Below, one piece after another: positions 47,456-55,047 of a DNA stretch of 64,000 nt. The notes beneath the pieces were generated by a model that searched no databases, had not been told where the DNA came from, and saw only the letters and a program-made list of their open reading frames with translations. Each line of letters starts with the position of its first letter. Position 1 is the stretch's first letter. The position numbers were made by a program, and so were the translations under genes. Source of the stretch: UBA1822 sp963615055 (GTDB lineage: Bacteria; Bacillota; Negativicutes; Veillonellales; Dialisteraceae); the NCBI GenBank assembly GCA_963615055.1, contig CAVEFO010000001.1:49988-113987 (forward strand). The letters run 5' to 3'.

Positions 47456-47832
47456 ACCATCACCAACGGAAACGATTATAAAGGAAACGGTTTTGCTTGT
47501 CAAGAGATTTCTCTTTACACGGCGGACAGTAAGGAGACGCTCCACCTTTTGGCCGCAAAGGAATCAAGACGGCAGATAGAGCGTGCGCAATGCTTTTGAT
47601 TTCACACGCAAAACTGTTGTTAATTGTCAGCCATTAACTGCCAGCTCAAGCAGCGTCGCCTCCGGCAGCCATAATATGCGGCCGAAGGCCGCCACCAATC
47701 AACCCCTCTTTTGAAGGCGACCTTCCGGTGGACGGTTGCCGGTGCCCCATAGGGGCGGGAGATAAATAACACGATGAAAAAACTTCTCGTCAAAAAATTT
47801 CCGCTTTCCCTCAATTCTCAATTCCGCTTTTC
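47456..47832. other. intergenic region, repeat-like sequence only
   Basis: Contains the ylxM upstream region and, at about 47617-47720, another heptamer-flavoured stretch (GTCAGCC, ACTGCCAGCTC) with GC-rich palindromic pieces (GCGGCCGAAGGCCGC). No gene recognised. Confidence 0.4.
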
Positions 47833-48153
47833 CTACTCCACGCCCGGGAAACTTTTCACAAAACGAATCGTGATATCCGGGAAACTGTCGACAAATTGGA
47901 TTTTGAAATCCTCGCCGTGCTCCACAAATTGCCATTCCCCGATATCATCCGGAAAACTCGTCACCGTCTTCACCCGCAGATCCGGAAACGAATTCACCAC
48001 CTTCACCCGGATATCCGGAAAATGCTCCACCACCTTCACTCGCCCGGCCAGACGAATGCCATTAAAATACCCTTCCGGCGTGATGTTTCCCTTTGCGGAG
48101 ACAAGGAACCCGCCGAGAAGAAAGACGAGAAAAAACGCCAATAATTTTTTCAT
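47833..48153 (-). CDS. exported short-repeat beta protein (7(1) septoil-knot-like)
   Basis: 106 residues. Signal peptide (KKLLAFFLVFLLGGFLVSA), then about six copies of a 11-13 residue unit with the core V-x-x-FPD: VEHFPDIRVK, VNSFPDLRVK, VTSFPDDIGEWQ, VEHGEDFKIQ, VDSFPDITIR, VKSFPG. The spacing and GEWQFVEHG insertion recall the 7(1) septoil knot family from memory. Periplasmic or secreted; function unknown. ATG after AGGAGG. Confidence 0.7.
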   Translation of the reverse strand: MKKLLAFFLVFLLGGFLVSAKGNITPEGYFNGIRLAGRVKVVEHFPDIRVKVVNSFPDLRVKTVTSFPDDIGEWQFVEHGEDFKIQFVDSFPDITIRFVKSFPGVE

Positions 48154-48416
48154 AAGAAACCTCCTTGTGTGAGAAACAAAACACGCGTCGCTTTTTCGTC
48201 AGACGCAAGATAGCAGAGAACCGGGATCTTGGAGCGCGCCACATAGAGATGGAGATGTCAGACGACGGCTCAATTTTTGCGCCACGCGCAAGAGAACAGA
48301 AAGATTGTAAACAATACCTGTCAACGACAATTTTATAACCTTGATCAGTTTCCTTTAGGCAAAAAGCGCCCAAATGTAGGCGCTTCCCTTTTCCGGCGCG
48401 AGTCCCGTGGACGATG

Positions 48417-48518
48417 GTTTTACCACCATCAGAAATTACATCGCTCTCAAACCGCACGCGGGAGTTATTGCCTCCGGCTCTTGTTTTACCACTATCAGAA
48501 ATTACATCGCTCTCAAAC
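48417..48518 (-). CRISPR. type II-A mini CRISPR array, two repeats and one spacer
   Basis: Two 36-base repeats (48417-48452 and 48483-48518) differ at one base (ACCACC versus ACCACT on the plus strand) and flank one 30-base spacer (48453-48482). The crRNA sense is the minus strand, where the repeat begins GTTTGAGAGCGATGTAATTT and ends GGTAAAAC. The leader side is towards csn2, and it ends AATTTGAG directly before the first repeat, matching the ATTTGAG leader anchor known from some type II-A arrays. The variant repeat is the leader-distal one, as expected for the terminal repeat. Confidence 0.93.
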
Positions 48519-48604
48519 CTCAAATTGCATAATTATGCAGCCGGGTCGTCCGCAAGCGGTACCGCCTTCACAAGGGCAGCGCAATTTCCGACAGGGTTTC
48601 TTCA

Positions 48605-49276
48605 TCAAAAAATCTGGCATAGGTCCCGATCGATGACGAAGAGTTCCTCCTGCTTCATTATATCATGACAAATCCCTTCCAGCAGGAAAAATGAAAAATT
48701 CTCTTCCGCCGCATTTCGATACCATTCTTCCCGGACGTCCGGCGGCAGAAAATCTCGGAAATGATTGAAACAGAAGCAGGTATCACCGCAAAGCGAGACC
48801 CAGCTTTTCATGAATGTCAGCATTCTCTCGGCCAAGCTTTGCCCACCCGTATCGATTTGGATATGAAGCGCTTTGAAAATATCCGTCACATCGATATCCG
48901 GCTCATAATCAAGTGGCAAGGAATGATCAAATATCACCGTCTCCGCATAACGAATAATGTTTTGGCAAAGACTTGCCGTTTCGACCGAATGTATCTCATC
49001 ATGAGCGATATCTCGCAATTTCTTGTACAGCACGGTCAAAAGTTTCCGGTCATTGGGATTGAGTTCTGCGGGGCTGCCAATCAACAAAAATGATTTTTTC
49101 ATGTCTAGTGCTTTGCCGTTTTTCGTCAAAACAAAGCGCCCGCCTCCCATCTCGGCCGCTTCCTGCAGCGCCAAAAATGTCTCATACAGACAGATCTCGT
49201 TTTCCACAGAGAGAATCGGCACGCGTCCTTCTCCCGGAGCCAACGTAAACTCCCACTCAGGCAACAGCAATTTCAT
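48605..49276 (-). CDS. csn2: CRISPR adaptation protein Csn2
   Basis: 223 residues. Csn2 forms a DNA-end-binding tetrameric ring needed for spacer acquisition in type II-A. Recognised by position (last cas gene, next to the array), length and family-like features (FLLIGSPAELNPNDRKLLTVLYKKL, and a C-terminal helical part ending VIDRDLCQIF). Its start overlaps cas2 by 4 bases. Its presence defines subtype II-A. Confidence 0.85.
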   Translation of the reverse strand: MKLLLPEWEFTLAPGEGRVPILSVENEICLYETFLALQEAAEMGGGRFVLTKNGKALDMKKSFLLIGSPAELNPNDRKLLTVLYKKLRDIAHDEIHSVETASLCQNIIRYAETVIFDHSLPLDYEPDIDVTDIFKALHIQIDTGGQSLAERMLTFMKSWVSLCGDTCFCFNHFRDFLPPDVREEWYRNAAEENFSFFLLEGICHDIMKQEELFVIDRDLCQIF

Positions 49277-49593
49277 AAAATCACCAGCCTTTCTTCACTG
49301 TCGATAATTTCACTTTGCAGCTGTCCCAGGATGAGCTCCATCTCGCCGTATTGTTTCTCCGTGATGACCAAAGCCTGGATCAAGCCATGCCGCGGCCGGA
49401 TGCCTTTCACGTATTTGATAATGCTGCGGGAAGCCGCCGGCGTCAGCGCAATCTTGGTATAGACGGATTCCTGCATCATGATAAAGCCTTTCGTGATAAG
49501 GCCTTTTCGGAAATTGCGATAGGCGCGCCGCTCCTCCGAAGTGTCCGTCGGCAGGTCAAAAAACACCATGACGCGCATAAATCTACCACTCAT
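49273..49593 (-). CDS. cas2: CRISPR-associated endonuclease Cas2
   Basis: 106 residues, ferredoxin-like fold. MRVMVFFDLPTDTSEERRAY gives the conserved Asp after strand 1; the tail EERLVIL is typical of II-A Cas2. It bridges Cas1 dimers in the integrase complex. Two starts are possible: ATG 49593 overlaps cas1 by 11 bases, and ATG 49578 lies just after the cas1 TAG. Confidence 0.93.
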   Translation of the reverse strand: MSGRFMRVMVFFDLPTDTSEERRAYRNFRKGLITKGFIMMQESVYTKIALTPAASRSIIKYVKGIRPRHGLIQALVITEKQYGEMELILGQLQSEIIDSEERLVIL

Positions 49594-50464
49594 CGGCTCG
49601 TTCGTAAAACATAATCTCCTCCGGCTGTCCTTCTTCCATCGCCCGAAAGACGCTGTGCACGTAAGTCCCGATCGCTTGAGAAACCAAGACTTTTTTCCCG
49701 CCCTGCCGCACAGTGCGATTCAGCACATCGACGAGTTTTCGTTTGTGAATTTCGGTAAATTCTTCAGCGCAAAGCACCATCGCCACACAATCGATGAGCG
49801 GACGGAAAGGCTCCATCAGATCGCTACCGAGATTGAAAGGGTTATATTGATTGTCGTGCTTAAGCCCGAGCTGGGTGAGGTAGCCGGCGGCGACGATTTC
49901 CCGATTGAAAAAGGCCAAAAGAACGGCATAACCGTAATCCAAAGCCCCATTCAATGCGCAGGGATCCCGCCTGGTAAACAGTTTCCCGCGAAGCGCATTG
50001 AAATAGACTTTTGCAGCCGGCCCTTCTCGATTGGTCTCGTCGCCCGGCAAGACATCTTGTTCATAATCGGCAAGCATGGCCGCTTCCGCCAAATGTCCCC
50101 ATTCTTCCAAGACGAGACGCTGCTGACGAATTTTTTCACGAATGATGGATTGCCAGACTTGGGCCTTCCGCTCTTCTTTCCATCGAATCTGCGCGCGGAT
50201 ACGCCCACTGGATTCTCCGCTGCCGGTATAGGAAACGAGCTCGGAGGCCGGATTGTGCTTTTCGTTGCAAAAGATGACTTTGATTTTGCGGCGGGCGCAC
50301 TCATTGAGCCAGACGCCGGTCATGGCGACGGCCGGCGTCTCCAGGATGACGGTCTGCACATCATCCAGAAAGATTCGCTTTGTCTCTTGGCCGCGCACGA
50401 CCATATAGCCCATCGCATACTCAAGCTTGGCTCTATCGGTAATAATGACCGTCCGCCAGCCCAT
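49583..50464 (-). CDS. cas1: CRISPR-associated integrase Cas1 (type II)
   Basis: 293 residues; starts GWRTVIITDRAKLEYAMGYM. Metal-binding residues lie in REGPAAKVYFNAL (Glu), QLGLKHDNQYNPFNLGSDLM (His) and EPFRPLIDC (Glu/Asp). The ATG shares its A with the cas9 stop (TAATG), so it is coupled to the end of cas9. It ends in TAG, which shows that TAG is read as stop in this operon. Confidence 0.95.
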   Translation of the reverse strand: MGWRTVIITDRAKLEYAMGYMVVRGQETKRIFLDDVQTVILETPAVAMTGVWLNECARRKIKVIFCNEKHNPASELVSYTGSGESSGRIRAQIRWKEERKAQVWQSIIREKIRQQRLVLEEWGHLAEAAMLADYEQDVLPGDETNREGPAAKVYFNALRGKLFTRRDPCALNGALDYGYAVLLAFFNREIVAAGYLTQLGLKHDNQYNPFNLGSDLMEPFRPLIDCVAMVLCAEEFTEIHKRKLVDVLNRTVRQGGKKVLVSQAIGTYVHSVFRAMEEGQPEEIMFYERADEW

Positions 50465-51276
50465 TATTCATCTCCTTTCCAAAGCGGAATTTTCTTTTCA
50501 AAGAATCCCGTAACAGATTGGGTAATCAGCGAGATGTTTGAATCCTTTTTTATTTGATAAGAAATGCTAAATTTCCCGGCTTCTTTAGGCCCATTGAAGA
50601 TTTCTAGGTTAGCGGTTGTAGCATTACATTGGAAAAGATGCAAAATTTCCTCTATCATGCGACATTTTTCGTCTAATGACATTTCAGAAAATAACGCTTT
50701 CCCCTCCTGCAAGATATCTGCTATCGGTAAAAATCTCTTGCTATAGATCGTTTCCGCTAACTTCGCGATAAAAGCATCATAAAGTTGCAAAGCCATTTCG
50801 GTCGTGATTCCATCACTCTCTGGTTTTGATAATATTTTAGCTTTTCTTTGTCTGTCATTGTATTCCAGAATCTTTTTTAAAATTCTCGCATCCATATCAG
50901 ACAAACAAAGTTGTATAGCATGCCTGATGCCCACGTTTTCCTTACTCTCTTTTTTAGCAAGATAGGCAGGAAATCCATCTATACTAAGTAAGGACTGTTT
51001 TGGGATCACGGGAAGCACGAGGGCACTTACTTTTAGCGGAACTTTTCTTTGGGATAATTTGTTTTTGAAATAATCCAATTTAGCCTCACTTGTTTCCAGC
51101 CGCGCTGACAAATGAAGTGGCACCGCATCTAAACGAAATCCCTCCTTCCCTTTTTTATCCACTGTTTTAAGCAATACAAAATATGCAATTTTAGCACCAT
51201 TATATCCGCCATATTTAGAAATATCGGACAATGGGCCGTTAGCTCTAAGTGACACCTGCCCTTCTCCCTTCCTCAA
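50464..51276 (-). CDS. cas9: Cas9 C-terminal PAM-interacting domain, separated by an in-frame TAG
   Basis: About 270 codons in the same frame as the upstream cas9 segment, separated from it only by TAG-AAT-CCA. The residues match the PAM-interacting end of SpCas9: SKYGGYNGAKIAYFVLL resembles KKYGGFDSPTVAYSVLV, ILHLFQCNATTANL resembles IIHLFTLTNLGAPA, and LITQSVTGFFEKKIPL resembles LIHQSITGLYETRIDL. The position of the SpCas9 RKR motif reads FSI, so the PAM is probably not NGG. TTG 51276 is the first possible start, but GTG 51255 has a purine-rich site (GGGAGAAGGG) ahead of it and could allow reinitiation. This segment is AT-richer than its neighbours. Confidence 0.88.
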   Translation of the reverse strand: MRKGEGQVSLRANGPLSDISKYGGYNGAKIAYFVLLKTVDKKGKEGFRLDAVPLHLSARLETSEAKLDYFKNKLSQRKVPLKVSALVLPVIPKQSLLSIDGFPAYLAKKESKENVGIRHAIQLCLSDMDARILKKILEYNDRQRKAKILSKPESDGITTEMALQLYDAFIAKLAETIYSKRFLPIADILQEGKALFSEMSLDEKCRMIEEILHLFQCNATTANLEIFNGPKEAGKFSISYQIKKDSNISLITQSVTGFFEKKIPLWKGDE

Positions 51277-51282
51277 TGGATT

Positions 51283-54200
51283 CTATTTAAACAGTTCCCC
51301 TTTCTCGACAAAGCACTTTCTCGTGAAAAGGATATTGTTTCTTTTCATCCATTTCCGGACGGTCGCCATTGTCCCGCCTTCTCCGGGTGTCCATGCCACT
51401 TTCCCGCTGCGCTCCACGGCGTATCGGTAGAAGGATTCCGGATGCAGGCTGTAGACCGCATTCTTTTCTTTCAAGAAATTGACCGGATTGGCTGTGAATT
51501 TCGTATGGAAGACGTTTCCCACGACGATATTCAGATACGCATCCTTGGCGTGATGATAGTCATTCAAATCACGCACTTTGATGAAACCGGCGTAATGACG
51601 GAATTCGGATGCATTTTTCGCTTTGGTATAAACAATCGTCGTGTCCGAGTACGCCTTTTTCAAAATCTCGGCGCACGCCTTAGTGCTCTGCCGCGTCTCC
51701 ACCAACTGCCGACCGATGAAAGCCGCTTTTTCCTCTTCCGTAATCCCGGAGCGCCGCGTGAGACGATGGTATTTTTCTTTTGTGATGAGATTTTTCTCCA
51801 AGAGCAGCCGCCAGAAAGCGCCCATTTCTTTTTGAATGTCGTTAATGGCGATGCCAAGCGCCGGATTTTTGTACCCATTGAGCGCTGCGCCTAGAGGATA
51901 CCGATCCTTCTTTTGCGCGTTGACCTGCTTCTCTACAAGTACACGATTATTGAGACTGTCATCCCCGGTGACGGATTGCGGATAGATGTGATCGATGTCA
52001 TAACGATTCACATCAAAGAGGTCTCGGATGTCAATCGGTTTCCCCGTGTACGCCGACCTTCCCATTTGTGTGTAATACAGATACAGTTTATCTCTGCGAA
52101 GGGCGGACTCTTCACATTTTTGCAAATCTTCCGCAAGTTTTTCCGCGTCCACATGAAAGGCCGCCGCTTCTTTTTTACAGTTTTTATACAGCTCTTCCAG
52201 ACGCGCTTTTCTTGAAACGGTCTTCTTCCCTTTTTCTTCCGGACCTTTCGCCATTTCAATGAAAATCTTGGCCGGTGCTTTTCCCAGAATGGATGTAATT
52301 TCTCGGATAATCTTCAATGTCTGCCACAGAGGACGACGAACCGCCGGTGAGATGTACATGTTTTCAAGTGTCTCATACGTCAATTTCTCGCCGCCGATCA
52401 AATCTTCGTTTTCTTTCTCAATGGTCTTCGCATACCCGTAATCGCTGCTCAAAAGCTGCATGAGATTACAATCGGTCTTTTCAAGCGCCGTGATGATATT
52501 CATGACTTCGCCCGTTTCCGTATCGCTTGGATTTCCGTCCGCCGGCAAAATCTCCGTCAAAAGCTTCTTTGACAATCTCCCCCACGATCCCGAAGGCAAT
52601 TTGACGATGTCTTTGATTTGCCCGTCCGTCAGATTCGGAAACGCACTTTTCAATCTCTTTTTCAAAAGATTCGGTGCCCCGCCGAATAGATTTACATCCA
52701 GCAAAATCCGCTCGGCCATTTGGAGATCAAAACCTTCTCCTAAAACCCGATTCATATCAATCCAAGGGGCTAAGCTTGCATTGAATTTGTCATCCATGCC
52801 GCTGATTTGCTCCGCTTCTTCTTTCGGGATTCCTTCTTTTTCTTGCAGATATTTCGCCAATTTCCCTTTGGTGACATTTTTCATCCCCTTGAAAAGATTT
52901 TCATACACCCGCATTTTCAGCCCCGGCTTGGCGGCATCCAATTTCAATTCCCCACTTCCGATCCGGACATTGTTCAACTCGTTCAAAACGGCATACTTGG
53001 CATACAGCAATGAATTCTTCGGCAACACATCCTCTCCGAGCAGATACGTACACTTGCCCGTCATCCGACGAATAAAGCCTTCTGCTGATTCTTCCTCATT
53101 CACCATCTCCGAAAAAATCCACGGCAAAATGCGCCCGTCTTTTTGACGGACGGCCCATGCCTTTCCGAGTCCCTTCGCGTGCGGATTCGTAGGTCCCACA
53201 TAATACGGCACACGAAATTCCAAAATTTGTTCAATCTTATCCGCGACCGTCCCGTAATCGTCCCGCTCCTGCAAAAACGGCAAATACGCTTTCGCTTTTC
53301 CCAAAATGACCAGCATTTCCACTTTGTGCAGCTGATACGGAATGACCCCATTGTCGGACGTCACGGCTTTAGGTAAAAAAGCCCCCAAATCCATTTCTTG
53401 CAAAACATAATTTTTATCGGCCGAATCCGGCAATTTTTCCAATTTCTTCTTGATTTCTTTATAAAAATCTTCCATCGATACCGATTTTTCTATCGGTAAT
53501 TTCTCTTTCTTTCCGGTCGTCGCATGCTTCACATACGCCGCGTAGCTTGTTTTCCCCGTGCTTTTGAAAATTTCATCATACGCCGCGCGATCCTGTTTCA
53601 GCACGGTCTTCAATAATTTCAAATCCTTTTTATGCTTTTCGTAAACCGCCACCTTAGCTTCGGATAGGAACCGACTGTTTCCCAAAAGCTCGACCAACCG
53701 GGACCAATCATAGAGCGCTTTGCACACCGCGATCAAGCCGTAGCGCTCCTCGGAAAGACCGCTTTTCAGCTGTATGTCTCTCTCCTCAAAGGTCGCCGAT
53801 GAAAAAGAAATCTTATTGTACTCCGCTTCTTTCAATTCTTCATCCGAAAAAAGTTCATCCGCTTTCCCTTCCAAGCCGCAAAGTAAATTCGCTACCGCTT
53901 TGATTTGATTCTTTTGTTCTTTCTCCCCACTCGCCAAAAGTGTTTGCAGCTGTTTAGACTTATCTTTCCTCGATTTGCTTTTATCGGAAAGAAGCGCCTT
54001 CATTTCCGGCTGCTTTTCCGCTGCGATAGCAATCTCTGTCACATCTTCCATCGCATCCGCAAAATGTCCGAAACACTCCTCAAAGCCGGAAATCCCGGCA
54101 GCACCCACTTCAAAATCCTGATACAAAAAATGCCCGCGATTTTTGATCATGTGATGCAACGCCAAGTAAACCAGCCGCACATCAAACAGCTTGTCACTCT

Positions 54201-54615
54201 TCATTAAATCGTTGCGCAAATGATAAATCGTCGGGTATTTCTTATGATAGGCTTTATCATCAAAATCCGGATCGTTAAAAAGGCTGTTCGCCTGCGCGGT
54301 AGATTTATCTTCTTCATACAGCCGACTCTCTTTCAGCCGCAGGAAAAATCCGGGGTCGACTTTATAAATTTCTTGGGCAAACAGTTCCTGGAGCAATGCA
54401 ATTCGTCTCTTCCGTCTTTCGACCCGGCGGCGCGCAATCCGAAGAAGTCGCCGCCCTTCCGCCGTCTTCGCTTCATCAAAAAGCCGAACCCCCCAGAGTG
54501 CCTTTCCGTTTCTTTTAATAATTTCATACTGCTCATCCGCCACAGCCCAGCCGACTGAGCTCGTCCCCATGTCCAGCCCGATGTAGTAATCTTTCGTCCA
54601 TTCTTTCTTCGTCAT
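51283..54615 (-). CDS. cas9: Cas9 nuclease, truncated before the PAM-interacting domain
   Basis: 1110 residues; with the next frame a full Cas9 would be about 1383, normal for type II-A. Catalytic residues are intact: RuvC-I Asp15 (YYIGLDMGTSSVGWAV), Arg-rich bridge helix (RRVERRKRRIALLQ), RuvC-II Glu787 (IFIEMAKG), HNH His876 (YDIDHIYPQSV) and RuvC-III His1022/Asp1025 (NDYHHAKDAYLN). It ends VEKGELFK then TAG (51283-51285). Start ATG 54615 after GGAAGGAG. Without the PAM domain this chain alone should not recognise targets, unless the stop is read through or the two pieces assemble. Confidence 0.93.
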   Translation of the reverse strand: MTKKEWTKDYYIGLDMGTSSVGWAVADEQYEIIKRNGKALWGVRLFDEAKTAEGRRLLRIARRRVERRKRRIALLQELFAQEIYKVDPGFFLRLKESRLYEEDKSTAQANSLFNDPDFDDKAYHKKYPTIYHLRNDLMKSDKLFDVRLVYLALHHMIKNRGHFLYQDFEVGAAGISGFEECFGHFADAMEDVTEIAIAAEKQPEMKALLSDKSKSRKDKSKQLQTLLASGEKEQKNQIKAVANLLCGLEGKADELFSDEELKEAEYNKISFSSATFEERDIQLKSGLSEERYGLIAVCKALYDWSRLVELLGNSRFLSEAKVAVYEKHKKDLKLLKTVLKQDRAAYDEIFKSTGKTSYAAYVKHATTGKKEKLPIEKSVSMEDFYKEIKKKLEKLPDSADKNYVLQEMDLGAFLPKAVTSDNGVIPYQLHKVEMLVILGKAKAYLPFLQERDDYGTVADKIEQILEFRVPYYVGPTNPHAKGLGKAWAVRQKDGRILPWIFSEMVNEEESAEGFIRRMTGKCTYLLGEDVLPKNSLLYAKYAVLNELNNVRIGSGELKLDAAKPGLKMRVYENLFKGMKNVTKGKLAKYLQEKEGIPKEEAEQISGMDDKFNASLAPWIDMNRVLGEGFDLQMAERILLDVNLFGGAPNLLKKRLKSAFPNLTDGQIKDIVKLPSGSWGRLSKKLLTEILPADGNPSDTETGEVMNIITALEKTDCNLMQLLSSDYGYAKTIEKENEDLIGGEKLTYETLENMYISPAVRRPLWQTLKIIREITSILGKAPAKIFIEMAKGPEEKGKKTVSRKARLEELYKNCKKEAAAFHVDAEKLAEDLQKCEESALRRDKLYLYYTQMGRSAYTGKPIDIRDLFDVNRYDIDHIYPQSVTGDDSLNNRVLVEKQVNAQKKDRYPLGAALNGYKNPALGIAINDIQKEMGAFWRLLLEKNLITKEKYHRLTRRSGITEEEKAAFIGRQLVETRQSTKACAEILKKAYSDTTIVYTKAKNASEFRHYAGFIKVRDLNDYHHAKDAYLNIVVGNVFHTKFTANPVNFLKEKNAVYSLHPESFYRYAVERSGKVAWTPGEGGTMATVRKWMKRNNILFTRKCFVEKGELFK

Positions 54616-54617
54616 GA

Positions 54618-54645
54618 TTGACACTCCTTCCGTTTTGTGTATAAT
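54618..54645 (+). promoter_or_regulatory. tracrRNA promoter
   Basis: TTGACA (54618-54623) and TATAAT (54640-54645), 16 bases apart, both perfect consensus. The -10 lies in a near-palindrome (GTGTATAATACAC), so weak leftward activity towards cas9 is possible; the promoter starts 3 bases from the cas9 ATG. Confidence 0.85.
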
Positions 54646-54651
54646 ACACAT

Positions 54652-54763
54652 ATCAGGATTTACCACTCCTGAAATTACATCACAAGTTCAAATAAAGATT
54701 TATCCAAATCGTCGCGCAAGCGACCCCACAGTGTGTGGACTAAACTCCTTCGGGAGTTTTTTT
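54652..54763 (+). ncRNA. tracrRNA
   Basis: Divergent from cas9. The anti-repeat (54658-54695) pairs with the crRNA repeat: an 11-base upper stem (GAAATTACATC), a bulge (ACAAG), and a lower stem (GTTCAAAT with GTTTGAG). Then come hairpins GTCGC-GCAA-GCGAC, CCACA-GTG-TGTGG and a terminator AAACTCC-TTCG-GGAGTTT with a T-run. All parts of a type II-A tracrRNA are present. Confidence 0.93.
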
Positions 54764-55047
54764 ATTGCTCATTTTCTCCCTTCTTGACCGGTACCCAATA
54801 CCAATACAAAAAGCGCAATTCCCTCCCTACTTATCTTATCATAATCAGGGGGAATATCTGCGCCTGTCCCTTATAGAATATTTTTATTGCTGCGTAAAAA
54901 CAAAATTGACCGGTAAGAGTTTTCGTTGATTCGTACTTTTCTTTCGCGGCGTTCTCGCCATGAAACTTTCTGCAATCGGAGCGGAAGGCTAATTTGTAAC
55001 AACCTTCGATAAAAACTTTTTTCTCACATTGCGCCCGCCTTCCGTTC
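54764..55047. other. intergenic, nothing recognised
   Basis: About 280 AT-rich bases between tracrRNA and the copA stop; no gene, repeat or convincing hairpin seen. Confidence 0.4.

Noticed and set aside
50464..54615. TAG recoded as an amino acid in this organism
   Set aside because: cas1 in the same operon and the membrane transferase at 61249 end naturally in TAG, with the next gene starting directly after.
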